A stretch of DNA of 64,000 nucleotides, from positions 1 through 64,000 of the forward strand of contig NZ_CABFVH010000026.1 in the NCBI RefSeq assembly GCF_902141855.1, read 5' to 3'. Within the stretch, counting starts at the first letter, position 1; each line of letters opens with the position of its first letter. The notes beneath the pieces are model-generated. The model was given only the letters and a program-made list of their open reading frames with translations. It was not told the DNA's origin and ran no database searches. A program made the position numbers and the translations under genes. Below, one piece after another: positions 15,832 through 24,831 of the stretch. The stretch comes from Methylobacterium dankookense. Lineage in GTDB: Bacteria > Pseudomonadota > Alphaproteobacteria > Rhizobiales > Beijerinckiaceae.

Positions 15832-16875
15832 ATGCTGATCGGCCTGCAATATCTCCGCGGCGTCGCGGCCCTGATGATCGTGTATTTCCACGCGGTCGGC
15901 CCGGTGGAGCGCCTGACCGGGACGGCGCTGCCCGTCTCGATCAGCGGCAGCGGCGTCGACCTGTTCTTCGTGCTGAGCGGCTGCGTGATGTGGCTGTCGA
16001 CCCATGACAGGGCGGTCGGCCCCGGGCAGTTCCTGCTCAACCGGCTGGTGCGGGTCGCGCCCCTCTACTGGATCCTGACCCTCGTCGTGGCCGGCCTCGC
16101 CTTCGCGGCGCCGGCGCTCCTGCGCTCGACCGCCTTCGATCCGGCCCACCTCGTCGCGTCCCTGCTCTTCCTGCCCTGGCCGAACCCCCGCTATCCGGGG
16201 CTGTTCCCGGTGATCATCCCCGGCTGGACCCTGAACTACGAGATGTTCTTCTACGCCGTCTTCGCGCTGATGCTGCCGTTCCGGCCGGCCTGGCGCGTCG
16301 CCGGCACCCTCGCGGTCCTCGGCGGCCTCGTCCTCGTCGGGCAGGCGGTGCAGCCGGGCCCGGGGGTGGCCGCCTTCTACACCGACGCGATCGTGCTCGA
16401 ATTCGGCCTCGGCGTGCTCGTCGGCGCGCTGTTCACCGCGCGGATCGCTGTCCCGCGGGCGGCGGCGCTGGCCGCTTTCGTGATCGGGCTCGGCCTGCTC
16501 GTCGCCCTCGACGGCGCCCTGCCGAAGTTCCTCGCGGCGAGCCTGCCCGCGGCGCTCGTCGTCGGCGGGCTCGCGCTCTACGAGCGGGGTGCCGCCGTTC
16601 CGCGGTTCGCCCCGGCACGGCACCTGGGCGACGCCTCCTATGCCCTCTACCTCTCGCACCCGCTGGCGCTCGGCGTACTCGCCGCCGTCCTTGCGAAGCT
16701 CGGCCCGGCCGCGTCGCCGCACTGGCTCCCCGTCCTGGCGGTGCTGATGGTCGGCTCGATGGTGGCCGGCAGCCTGATCTACCGCCTCGTCGAGCGGCCC
16801 GCGACGGAGGGCGCGCGCCGGCTCGTCCGGCCGCGCGCGCGGCCCGCGCCCCCGGCGGTCGCCCCGGCCCGCTGA
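15832..16875 (+). CDS. Acyltransferase 3 family membrane protein
   Basis: A 347-residue protein with about ten membrane helices that begins MLIGLQYLRGVAALMIVYFHAVG, the typical start of acyltransferase-3 proteins (R-G-x-A-A-L and the F-H catalytic histidine). VDLFFVLSGCVMW and a later YALYLSHPLALGV are further family blocks. These enzymes O-acylate sugars of surface polysaccharides. GGAGG lies seven bases before the ATG. It directly follows the GH10 gene by 22 bases and completes a three-gene exopolysaccharide set. The Pro/Ala/Arg-rich tail is probably cytoplasmic. Confidence 0.88.
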   Translation: MLIGLQYLRGVAALMIVYFHAVGPVERLTGTALPVSISGSGVDLFFVLSGCVMWLSTHDRAVGPGQFLLNRLVRVAPLYWILTLVVAGLAFAAPALLRSTAFDPAHLVASLLFLPWPNPRYPGLFPVIIPGWTLNYEMFFYAVFALMLPFRPAWRVAGTLAVLGGLVLVGQAVQPGPGVAAFYTDAIVLEFGLGVLVGALFTARIAVPRAAALAAFVIGLGLLVALDGALPKFLAASLPAALVVGGLALYERGAAVPRFAPARHLGDASYALYLSHPLALGVLAAVLAKLGPAASPHWLPVLAVLMVGSMVAGSLIYRLVERPATEGARRLVRPRARPAPPAVAPAR

Positions 16876-16941
16876 GGGCGACGCCGCTTGCGCTCGCCCG
16901 GGCGCCCTCCTATCACGGCCCGGCCGCATGGAGGGCCCCGG

Positions 16942-17913
16942 ATGGATGCCGCCGACCTCGCCCCGCACGCCCATCAGGTGCTGACGGAGGCGACCCTTCC
17001 GGACCTGCCGAACCATTACCGCGGCAAGGTCCGGGACAATTACGACCTGGCGGATGGCCGGCGCATCCTCATCACCACGGACCGGATCAGCGCCTTCGAC
17101 CGGGCGCTCGCCGCGATCCCCTTCAAGGGCGAGGTCCTCACCCGCACCGCCCGGTTCTGGTTCGAGCGCACGGGCGACATCTGCCCGAACCACGTCCTCG
17201 CCTATCCCGATCCCAACGTGGTGGTGGGGCGCCGCCTCGACATCCTGCCCGTGGAGGTCGTGGTGCGGGGCTATCTCGCCGGCACCACCTCGACCTCGAT
17301 CCTCACCCGCTACAAGGCGGGCGAGCGGACGATGTACGGCCACCGCTTCCCCGAGGGCATGCGGCCGAACGAGCGGCTGCCGCAGGCGATCATCACGCCC
17401 ACCACCAAGGCCTTCGACGGCGGTCACGACGAGCCGCTGACCGAGGCGGAGATCCTGGGCAAGGGCCTGCTGACGGAGGCGCAGTGGCGCACGGTCTCGC
17501 AGGCCGCGCTCGCCCTGTTCGCGCGCGGCCAGGAGATCGCGGCCGCCCGCGGCCTCATCCTCGCCGACACCAAGTACGAGTTCGGCCTGGACGCGGACGG
17601 CGCCATCGTGCTGGCCGACGAGATCCACACGCCGGATTCGAGCCGCTACTGGTTCGCCGGGAGCTACCCCGAGCGCTTCGCCGCCGGCGCGAGCCCGGAG
17701 AGCTTCGACAAGGACTTCGTGCGCAACTGGGTGGTGGCCCGCTGCGACCCCTACACGGATCCGATTCCCGAGATCCCGGCGGAGGTCGTGCTGGAGACGG
17801 CCGCCGTCTACATCCGCGCCTTCGAGACCATCACGGGCGAGCGCTTCGCGCTGCCCGACCCGGCGGAGGTGCCGCTGGAGCGCATCCGGCGCAACCTCGC
17901 AGCCTATCTGTAG
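16942..17913 (+). CDS. purC: Phosphoribosylaminoimidazole-succinocarboxamide synthase
   Basis: A 323-residue SAICAR synthase, the purine-pathway enzyme that joins aspartate to CAIR using ATP. Marks are YRGKVRDNYDL near residue 30, TTDRISAFDRAL, VVVRGYLAGTTSTSI, TTKAFDGGHDEPL, and the ATP/Mg block LADTKYEFGLD followed by VLADEIHTPDSSRYW. The length fits the longer branch of the family. It is an isolated housekeeping gene; purine neighbours such as purS/Q/L are not in the window. Confidence 0.97.
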   Translation: MDAADLAPHAHQVLTEATLPDLPNHYRGKVRDNYDLADGRRILITTDRISAFDRALAAIPFKGEVLTRTARFWFERTGDICPNHVLAYPDPNVVVGRRLDILPVEVVVRGYLAGTTSTSILTRYKAGERTMYGHRFPEGMRPNERLPQAIITPTTKAFDGGHDEPLTEAEILGKGLLTEAQWRTVSQAALALFARGQEIAAARGLILADTKYEFGLDADGAIVLADEIHTPDSSRYWFAGSYPERFAAGASPESFDKDFVRNWVVARCDPYTDPIPEIPAEVVLETAAVYIRAFETITGERFALPDPAEVPLERIRRNLAAYL

Positions 17914-17967
17914 GCTCGGGCGGGAAGCCTCTCGCCGCGGCTGCGGGCGCGGGCTATCTGCCCGCCC

Positions 17968-18462
17968 ATGCCCGATCCCGCCAGCCTCGCTCCCGAGGAC
18001 ATCGCCCATGTCATCCAGGTCGCCCTCGCGCCCGCCTTCCTGCTGACCGCGCTCGCCACCCTCCTCAACGTGTTCTCGACGCGGCTCGGGCGGGTGGCCG
18101 ACAAGGTCGACGCCGCCTCCGCCAGGCTGATCGGGGCCGACCCGAAGGAGGCGGGGCGGCTCTCGCGGCAATTGTCCTACCTGCGGCGGCGCTCCTTCGT
18201 GCTCGACGTGGCGGTGGTGCTCGCCTGTTCCGGCGCCGCGATGACCGGCGCGGCCGTGCTGACCCTGTTCGTGGGCGCGCTGCGGGACGCCGCCACGGCC
18301 TCCGTGCTGTTCGGCTGCTTCGGCGTGGCGCTGGTCTGCACGGTCGCGGCCATCGCCGCCTTCCTCGTGGAGATCCTGATGGCGGGCCGCGGCGTCCGCG
18401 ACGAGGTCGACCACCAGAAGGACGAGGCCACCGACCGCGGCGCTCGTCCCGATCGTAATTGA
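17968..18462 (+). CDS. DUF2721-family membrane protein
   Basis: A 164-residue protein with three membrane helices: IQVALAPAFLLTALATLLNVF, SFVLDVAVVLACSGAAMTGAAV and SVLFGCFGVALVCTVAAIAAFLVEIL. The conserved cytosolic block STRLGRVADKVDAASARL lies between the first two. This pattern is DUF2721; its function is unknown. It follows purC by about 50 bases and converges on the large signalling gene. Confidence 0.8.
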   Translation: MPDPASLAPEDIAHVIQVALAPAFLLTALATLLNVFSTRLGRVADKVDAASARLIGADPKEAGRLSRQLSYLRRRSFVLDVAVVLACSGAAMTGAAVLTLFVGALRDAATASVLFGCFGVALVCTVAAIAAFLVEILMAGRGVRDEVDHQKDEATDRGARPDRN

Positions 18463-18479
18463 AGAGTATTCGAGCAGCC

Positions 18480-21400
18480 TTATGTGAGGGGCAGCTCGAT
18501 CCGGCAGCGCATTTCATCGGCGCCGAGCTTGTACTCGGTCCGGCCGCGTAGCGCGTAGGCGAGGGCGCGCTCGATCAGTTCGCGGCCAAAGCCTTGCCGC
18601 TGCATCGTCTCGGGCGCCACCTCGATGCCGGTCTCGACCCAGGTGAGGGCCACGCGCTCGGCCTCGCCGTTGGCGCGGATCCGTTCCCAGGTCACGACGA
18701 GGCGGCCCGTCGGGCTCTGCAGGGCGCCGTATTTGGTGGTGTTGGTGGCGAGCTCGTGCAGGGCGAGGGCGAAGTTCTGCACCTGGTGCGAGCCGAGCAG
18801 CACCTTCGGGCCCGAGATCGCGATGCGCGTCGACGAGGTGTCCGTGTAGGCCGCGAGTTCCGCACGCACCAGGGCGCCGACCTCCACCGTGTCGCTGCCG
18901 GACTGGCTGAGCAGGGATTGCGCCCGGCTCAGCGCCTTCAGCCGCGTGGTGAAGCTCTCCACCGGCGCGCCCTGGCCGATCGTGCGGTTGGCGAGCGCGG
19001 TGACGACGCCGAGCAGGTTGCGCGAGCGGTGCTGCAGCTCCTTGACGAGGATCTCCTGGCGCTCGGCGGAGCGCTTGGCGTCGGTGACGTCCGAGCCGAT
19101 GCCGCCGATGCGCTGCACCTGCCCGCCCGCGTCGCAGAGCGGGAAGTCGGTATGGGCGAGCCAGCGCTCCTCGCCGTCGAGCGGCCGGCGGATGCGGAAG
19201 GCGTGGCTCACCCGCGCGCCCGCGCGCACCCGGCGGAAGGCGTCGAGCACGCGGGGCCGGTCCTCCGGCACGATCAGCCGGAGCCAGGGGCGCAGGTCGT
19301 TGCCGTCGACCGTCCGGAACGGCACGCCGTAGAGCGCCTCGAAGGCAGGGCCGACATACTCGAATTGCAGCGAGCGGGCGTTGCGGACCCAGAGCACGTC
19401 CGAGGAGGCGTCGGCGAATTGCCGGAAGCGCTCCTCGCTCTCGCGCAGGGCCGCCTCCGCGCGCTTGCGCGCGGTGATGTCCACGAAGGTGACGACCACG
19501 CCCGCGATGAAGTTGTCGACGCTGCGATAGGGCAGGACGCGGACCATGTAGCGCGCGCCGGTGGCCGTGTTCTCGATCTCGCGCTCGATGCTGTTCAGGG
19601 TGCGCAGCACCCGGCGCGCGTCGTCCTGCAACTCGTCGTAGGCGATGCGCGACTTGATGTGGGCGATCGGGCGGCCGGCATCGGATTCCACGAGGTGGAA
19701 CAGCTCGGTGGCGGCCGGCGTGTAGCGCATCACCCGCAGGTCGTTGTCGAGGAAGATCGTGGCGATCTGCGTGCTCTCGAGGAAGTTGCGCAGGTCGCTG
19801 TTGGCGCGGCCGAGCTCCTGCACGCGCAGGCCGAGCTCGCCGTTGACGGTGGTCAGCTCCTCGTTGACCGATTGCAGCTCCTCCTTCGAGGTCTGCAATT
19901 CCTCGTTGGCCGATTGCAGCTCCTCGTTGAGGGACTGGTACTCCTCGTTCGAGGCCTTCAGCTCCTCGTTGGTGCTCTCGAATTCCTCGATCGTCGCCTG
20001 GAGGCGGTCCTTGGTCTCGCGCAGCTCCAGCTCGATCTGCTGGAGGCGGTCGTGCCGCTCCGGCCGGGTGGCCGGCCCCTCCGGCGGCTCGACGGCGATG
20101 CCGCCGTCCTTGAACAGCACGAAGAAGCTCTGCGGCGGGCTGCCGCCGTCCCGCACCGGCTCGACATAGAGGTCGACCGCGAAGCTCTCGCCGTTCTGGC
20201 CGAGGCGGCGGTTCGCGAGATGGACGGTGCGGCCGTTCTCGGCGGCCTGGGCGAAGGCCGTGCGCAGGTCGAAGCGCAGGTCCGGATGGACGAGCTGCAG
20301 CAGGTTCAGCGTCGCCGCGCCGCCGGCCGGGTCGAGGTAGCGGCCGGTCCGGGCCGAGAAGTGCAGGACGTTGTGGGCCTCGTCGGTGATCACGTAGGCC
20401 GGCGCGTAGCGCTCCGCGAAGCGCTCGGCGCGCTGGGCGAGCGAGGGCTCGACCGTGCGCGTCGTGCGCAGCTCCGGCGCCGCCCGGCCGTCGAATTGCG
20501 GCAGGGCCACGGTGAAGGTGAGGTCGGGCAGCACACGCGCGCTCGTCTCGAGGCGGCGGAAGATCCGGGAGCGGCTCTCGATCGCCGCGAACAGGTTCGT
20601 GTGGCGCGAGACGTTCTCCGAATTGCCGAGGAACAGCGCGCCGTCCGGGCGCAGGGCGAAGTGGAAGACCGGGATGATCCGGCTCTGAAGCTCGGCGTCG
20701 AGGTAGATCAGCAGGTTGCGGCAGGAGACGAGGTCGAGCCGGGAGAAGGGCGGGTCCTTGATGATGCTGTGCTGCGAGAAGATGCACATCTCCCGCAATT
20801 CCTTGACGATGCAGTAGGTGTCGCCCTCGCGCACGAACCAGCGCGCCAGCCGCTCGGGGCTGACGTCGTGCGCGATGGTGTCGGCGTAGCGGGCCGCCCG
20901 CGCGGCGGCGAGCGCCCGGCCGTCGAGGTCGGTGGCGAAGATCTGGACCTGGGGCACCTCGTCGAGGGTCGCCATGTGCTCGCGCAGCAGGATGCCGAGG
21001 GAATAGGCCTCCTCGCCGGTCGAGCAGCCGATCACCCAGATCCGGAGCTGGTCGTTGCGGGTCTTGCCCACGAAGAGCTTCGGCACGACGCTGCGGGCGA
21101 GAAGCTCGAACTCCTTGGCGTCGCGGAAGAACTGGGTGACGCCGATCAGGAGGTCGTTGAAGAGCTGCTGCACCTCCTCGGGCTGGGCGCGCAGCAGCTC
21201 GACATAGGCGTTGACGTCGGCCTCCTGCACCACCTGCATCCGGCGCTGGACCCGGCGCAGGAAGGTGCCCGGCTTGTAGCCGTGGAAATCGTGGCCGGTC
21301 TTGTTGCGCAGCACCGCGGCGATGCTGGCGAGCGCGGCGACCGTCTCGCCGGCATCGGCGGCCGCGGGCACGGCCTCCCCGCTGGCGAGCTGGCGCGCGG

Positions 21401-21980
21401 TGGCGGCGATCCGCGCGGCGAGGGCGGCGATGGGCAGGACCGCGTCGGCGAGCGCGGCGGGGCTGGTGCTGCCGGCGAGGTCGCCCGCGCGCGACTCGTC
21501 GGTCTCCTCGGCGAGCGTCAGGCCGCCCGCCTCCTTCACCGCCTTGAGGCCGAGCGTGCCGTCGGCGCCCGTGCCCGCGAGCACGACCGCGATGCTCTGC
21601 CCGTCCTCGTCGCTGGCGAGCGAGAGGAGGAAGCTGTCGATCGTGCCCCGCTCGCCGATCCGCTGCTCGGCCGGCCGGATCCGGAAATGGCCGCTCTCGA
21701 CGCTGACGATCACGTCCGGATCGGGGAGGTAGGTCCGGCCGGCCAGGAGCGGCGCGCCGGCCTCGATCGCCTGGAGGCCGTGGCCGGCGGCCTGCAGGGT
21801 CGCCGCGAAGGCCGTCCGGTCGAGGGCCTCGCGGTGCTGCAGGATGACGACGACCGCCCGGTCGGATTGCGGCGGCAGTTGCGCGAGGAGGCTCTCCAGG
21901 CTCCGCGTGCTCGCCGCCGAGGCGCAGATCGCGACGATGGCGGGCCGTCCGCCGTCCGGATGCTCGGGGGACATCAGCAT
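18480..21980 (-). CDS. CheB-CheR-PAS-HWE histidine kinase fusion
   Basis: A 1166-residue multi-domain signalling protein. Residues ~12-195 are CheB methylesterase (catalytic Ser in ICASAAS, His in VVILQHRE, Asp in AGTGADGTLG). Residues ~225-480 are CheR methyltransferase (IWVIGCSTGEEAYS, LVSCRNLLIYL). A PAS-like segment at ~525-620 is followed by a long coiled coil at ~640-730 built of NEELQSxNEELxT heptads, two PAS domains, and a C-terminal HWE/HisKA_2 kinase (phospho-His in ELQHRSRNLLG, N-box HELATNTTKYGAL). No membrane segment is present. Such cytosolic hybrids are common in alphaproteobacterial stress signalling. The sensed signal is unknown. Confidence 0.9.
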   Translation of the reverse strand: MLMSPEHPDGGRPAIVAICASAASTRSLESLLAQLPPQSDRAVVVILQHREALDRTAFAATLQAAGHGLQAIEAGAPLLAGRTYLPDPDVIVSVESGHFRIRPAEQRIGERGTIDSFLLSLASDEDGQSIAVVLAGTGADGTLGLKAVKEAGGLTLAEETDESRAGDLAGSTSPAALADAVLPIAALAARIAATARQLASGEAVPAAADAGETVAALASIAAVLRNKTGHDFHGYKPGTFLRRVQRRMQVVQEADVNAYVELLRAQPEEVQQLFNDLLIGVTQFFRDAKEFELLARSVVPKLFVGKTRNDQLRIWVIGCSTGEEAYSLGILLREHMATLDEVPQVQIFATDLDGRALAAARAARYADTIAHDVSPERLARWFVREGDTYCIVKELREMCIFSQHSIIKDPPFSRLDLVSCRNLLIYLDAELQSRIIPVFHFALRPDGALFLGNSENVSRHTNLFAAIESRSRIFRRLETSARVLPDLTFTVALPQFDGRAAPELRTTRTVEPSLAQRAERFAERYAPAYVITDEAHNVLHFSARTGRYLDPAGGAATLNLLQLVHPDLRFDLRTAFAQAAENGRTVHLANRRLGQNGESFAVDLYVEPVRDGGSPPQSFFVLFKDGGIAVEPPEGPATRPERHDRLQQIELELRETKDRLQATIEEFESTNEELKASNEEYQSLNEELQSANEELQTSKEELQSVNEELTTVNGELGLRVQELGRANSDLRNFLESTQIATIFLDNDLRVMRYTPAATELFHLVESDAGRPIAHIKSRIAYDELQDDARRVLRTLNSIEREIENTATGARYMVRVLPYRSVDNFIAGVVVTFVDITARKRAEAALRESEERFRQFADASSDVLWVRNARSLQFEYVGPAFEALYGVPFRTVDGNDLRPWLRLIVPEDRPRVLDAFRRVRAGARVSHAFRIRRPLDGEERWLAHTDFPLCDAGGQVQRIGGIGSDVTDAKRSAERQEILVKELQHRSRNLLGVVTALANRTIGQGAPVESFTTRLKALSRAQSLLSQSGSDTVEVGALVRAELAAYTDTSSTRIAISGPKVLLGSHQVQNFALALHELATNTTKYGALQSPTGRLVVTWERIRANGEAERVALTWVETGIEVAPETMQRQGFGRELIERALAYALRGRTEYKLGADEMRCRIELPLT

Positions 21981-22159
21981 GGCCGGATCTTGCTGGGTGT
22001 CATGGCCGCTCCGGCGCGGGCCGCGCCTGAGAAACCAACCGGCATTCCGGTCGGACGGATCCGGGCCCTGCGCGGCGCGGTCCCTTCACTACTGCCCGAA
22101 GGCATACCGGCGCGAAAGCGTCCGGCGGCCACACCCGCAATCCTCCGCCTCGCCCTGCC

Positions 22160-23188
22160 TCAGCCGCCCTCCGGATCGATGTCCCCCGGCGGCTCTCCGG
22201 CCGCGGGCGGCAGGGTGCGCAGGAGGGCGCGGCGGATCGTTTCGGCATAGCTGCGGTACTCGGCGGCGCGGGCGTCGTACATGGTGCTCACCGCAGGGCG
22301 CCCGGCGCTGCGCCCGTCCGCCGCCATGCGCGCCACCAGCTCCGCCCGCTCCTCGACGATGCGGAGCGCCACCCGCATGGCCTCGTCCACGGCGCCCTCC
22401 TGCTCGGTGGCCAAAGCCTCGGCGCTGTAGGCGTGGCCGACCTGGCAGCGGAAGCGCAGGGGCTTGGCGTTGCGCACCGCGGAGAGCACGCCGCCGCATT
22501 GCGGGCAGGAGAGGGCCGCCGGATCGGCGAAGCGGTCGAGGATGTCGCTGCCGGAGCGCTCGCCCGCCGCGATGTCGATCTCCAGCCGCAGCTCGGGCGG
22601 CACCGGCAGGCGCGGCCCCGGCAGGTCTCGGGCGAGCTCGCCGAGCACGTCGCCGATCCGCCCGGCCGGCAGGGTGAGGTCGACCTCGACCGACGAGAGC
22701 GCGCTGCGCGGCATCTCGTCGGCGATGGCGTCGGCCGGATCCTGGACGAGGGTCACCCCGCCGCAGCGCTTGATCGCCTCCAGGCCCGAGGCGCCGTCGT
22801 TGAGGAACCCGCTGAGGACGACGCCGATCACGCGGGGGCCGTAGCTGGCGGCGGCCGAGCGGAACAGCGGGTCGATGGAGGGCCGCGCCATGTTCTCCCG
22901 CGGTCCCCGCCCGAGGCGGATCCGGCCCTCGTCCACGAGGAGGTGGTGGTCGGGCACGCCGAGATAGACGTTGCCCGAGGCGATCACCATGCCCTCCGCC
23001 GCCGGGTGGACCGGCAGCCGGCCCGCCGCGGCGGTGACGGTGGCGAGCAGGCCGAGGCTGCGCGCCGGGACATGGAGCACGATGAGGACGGCGGCCGGCA
23101 GGTCGGCCGGGAGCGCCGCGAGGATCGTGCGCAGGGGCGCCGTGGCGCCCGAGGACCCCCCGATGACGATGATGTCGCGGTTGCTCAT
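22160..23188 (-). CDS. CheB-type methylesterase with zinc-ribbon tail
   Basis: A 342-residue CheB methylesterase domain without a receiver. The catalytic Ser lies in VIGGSSGATAP, the His in VLHVPARS and the Asp in SGFLNDGASGL. After residue ~240 comes a four-ligand metal site (CPQCGG ... CQVGHAYS) and a helical tail. The start MSNRDIIVIGG is preferred to an in-frame start 51 codons upstream that has no fold. It lies upstream of the CheB-CheR kinase gene on the same strand, so the two may serve one pathway. No chemoreceptor is nearby, making a chemotaxis role doubtful. Confidence 0.85.
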   Translation of the reverse strand: MSNRDIIVIGGSSGATAPLRTILAALPADLPAAVLIVLHVPARSLGLLATVTAAAGRLPVHPAAEGMVIASGNVYLGVPDHHLLVDEGRIRLGRGPRENMARPSIDPLFRSAAASYGPRVIGVVLSGFLNDGASGLEAIKRCGGVTLVQDPADAIADEMPRSALSSVEVDLTLPAGRIGDVLGELARDLPGPRLPVPPELRLEIDIAAGERSGSDILDRFADPAALSCPQCGGVLSAVRNAKPLRFRCQVGHAYSAEALATEQEGAVDEAMRVALRIVEERAELVARMAADGRSAGRPAVSTMYDARAAEYRSYAETIRRALLRTLPPAAGEPPGDIDPEGG

Positions 23189-23339
23189 GCTGGACCCGTC
23201 CCGAATCGTCCGTGGTCCCCCATGGGCCAACGTGCCGGGCGCCCGCTCGTCACCGGCCGTCGCGCCGCCGGGCGTTTCTCCGTGATCCGGGACGGCCGTT
23301 TCGGGTTGTCCCGACGTCAGTCGCGTGAGGGCCCTGTGC

Positions 23340-23744
23340 ATGCCGCGATACTATTTCCACCTGAATCGCCCCGACGGCCTCGACCGGGACGACATCGGCC
23401 TCGAGCTGCCCAACCTGGAGGCCGCCTATCTCGGCGCCTTCGAGGCGATCCTGACCATGACGGTCGACCTGACGCGCCGGAACGAGAATCCCCGCCGCTA
23501 CGCCTTCGAGATCGCCGACGAGACCGGCACCGTCCTGCTCGACGTACCCTTCTCGGAATTCCTCGACCGTGGGCGCAGGCCCACCGCGCCGCAGCGCCAA
23601 CCGCGCCGCGCCGGCGCCGAGGCGGCGCGGACGGTGGAGCTGATCGCCGCGATCGGGCGCGAGCGGGATGCCCTGACGGCCACCCTCGCCGAGACGCGCC
23701 GGCTCCTCGCCGCGGCGCGGCGGGCGGTCTGCCCGCCCGTGTGA
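23340..23744 (+). CDS. DUF6894-family protein
   Basis: A 134-residue protein starting MPRYYFHLNRPDGLDRDDIGLEL with the family's R-Y-x-F-H opening and aromatic/acidic core. A central basic linker (GRRPTAPQRQPRR) and a helical C-terminus extend it beyond the usual short form. Function is unknown. It is divergent from the zinc-ribbon CheB gene, and an IS5-family element is inserted about 100 bases downstream. Confidence 0.75.
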   Translation: MPRYYFHLNRPDGLDRDDIGLELPNLEAAYLGAFEAILTMTVDLTRRNENPRRYAFEIADETGTVLLDVPFSEFLDRGRRPTAPQRQPRRAGAEAARTVELIAAIGRERDALTATLAETRRLLAAARRAVCPPV

Positions 23745-23841
23745 TGTCTGCGCATTGATTTCTGCGCCCGATATCGGTCCACGCGGGCCGCGCCCCGCCG
23801 CTCTCGTCCCGGTCTTGCCTCGGCGCTATACCTCGGGTCTA

Positions 23842-24704
23842 GAGGCTGTTATGGACCTGGGTTGGTGTGGTGCTCAGATGAGCGGGGATGAGGATTGCCC
23901 GCAAGCCGTACCCGTCCGACGTTTCCGATGAGGAGTGGGCGCTGGTCGCGCCTTACCTGACGCTCCTGCGAGAGGATGCCGGTCAGCGCGAGCATGCGTT
24001 GCGGGAGGTGTTCAACGGGCTGCGCTACGTCGTCAGGAGCGGCTGCCCGTGGCGGCTGATGCCCCACGACCTGCCGCCCTGGTTTGCCGTGTATCAGCAG
24101 GCCCAGCGCTGGCTGTCGGCCGGCTGCTTCGAGCAACTGGCTGAGGATCTACGCGCGGTGCTGCGCATGGCCTCGGGTCGGGCGCCGGAGCCGACGGCAG
24201 CCGTGCTCGACAGTCGGACCTTACGGTCCTCACCTGAGAGCGGAGAGCGGGCCGGTTACGATGGGGCCAAGCGCAAGAAGGGCTCGAAGCTGCACATGGC
24301 GGTGGACACCCTCGGCCATCTCCTGGCGCTGCACGTCACGCCCGCCGATGCCGATGATCGGGCTCAAGTCGGCCGCTTGGCCAAGGCCGTGCAAGCCGCC
24401 ACCGGCGAGAGTGTCGAACTCGCCTTCGTCGATCAGGGCTACACGGGTGAGAAGCCGGCCACGGCAGCCCGCGAGCATGGCATTGCACTGGAGGTGGTGA
24501 AGCTGCCCGAGGCTAAGCGCGGCTTCGTGCTGCTCCCGCGCCGTTGGGTCGTGGAGCGCTCCTTTGCCTGGGCGACCCGCTTCCGCAGGCTCGTCAAAGA
24601 TTACGAGCGCTATGCCAGCACCCTGGCAGACCTGCACCTCGTCGCCTTCGTCTGCATCATGCTCAGACAGGCCGCTCAGCTCGCCACGGGTTCATAACAG
24701 CCTC
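23842..24704 (+). mobile_element. Complete IS5-family insertion sequence (IS427-like), 863 bp
   Basis: The ends are inverted: GAGGCTGTTATGGACCTGGG on the left and, read inward from the right, GAGGCTGTTATGAACCCGTGG. Both ends are flanked by TA, consistent with a 2-bp target duplication as in the IS427 group. The single transposase gene inside is intact, so the element looks recent and possibly active. It lies between a DUF6894 gene and a frameshifted histidine kinase. Confidence 0.9.
23888..24697 (+). CDS. IS5-family transposase
   Basis: A 269-residue DDE transposase. The N-terminal block YPSDVSDEEWALVAPYL, with NGLRYVVRSGCPWRLMPHDLPPW, is the DUF4096 region of IS5 enzymes. The acidic triad is Asp in AVLDSRTLRS, Asp in AFVDQGYTG and Glu in RRWVVERSFAW. 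The frame is full length with the stop only seven bases inside the right inverted repeat. It catalyses cut-and-paste movement of the element. Confidence 0.95.
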   Translation: MRIARKPYPSDVSDEEWALVAPYLTLLREDAGQREHALREVFNGLRYVVRSGCPWRLMPHDLPPWFAVYQQAQRWLSAGCFEQLAEDLRAVLRMASGRAPEPTAAVLDSRTLRSSPESGERAGYDGAKRKKGSKLHMAVDTLGHLLALHVTPADADDRAQVGRLAKAVQAATGESVELAFVDQGYTGEKPATAAREHGIALEVVKLPEAKRGFVLLPRRWVVERSFAWATRFRRLVKDYERYASTLADLHLVAFVCIMLRQAAQLATGS

Positions 24705-24831
24705 TAGGCACGGGACCGTCGCGGGTTCCGGTGGCCGGGGGATGCCCGCGGGATCCCGTGTCACGGGAGAGGAGCGGGCCGGTGTCGAGGATGGGTGGTC
24801 CGGCAGGTCTCGGCAGCGAGGCGCCGCGCGC

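Noticed and set aside
18594..22250. Plus-strand open frame of about 1200 codons opposite the CheB-CheR kinase
   Set aside because: Same antisense effect; the minus strand has unambiguous CheB, CheR, PAS and HWE motifs.
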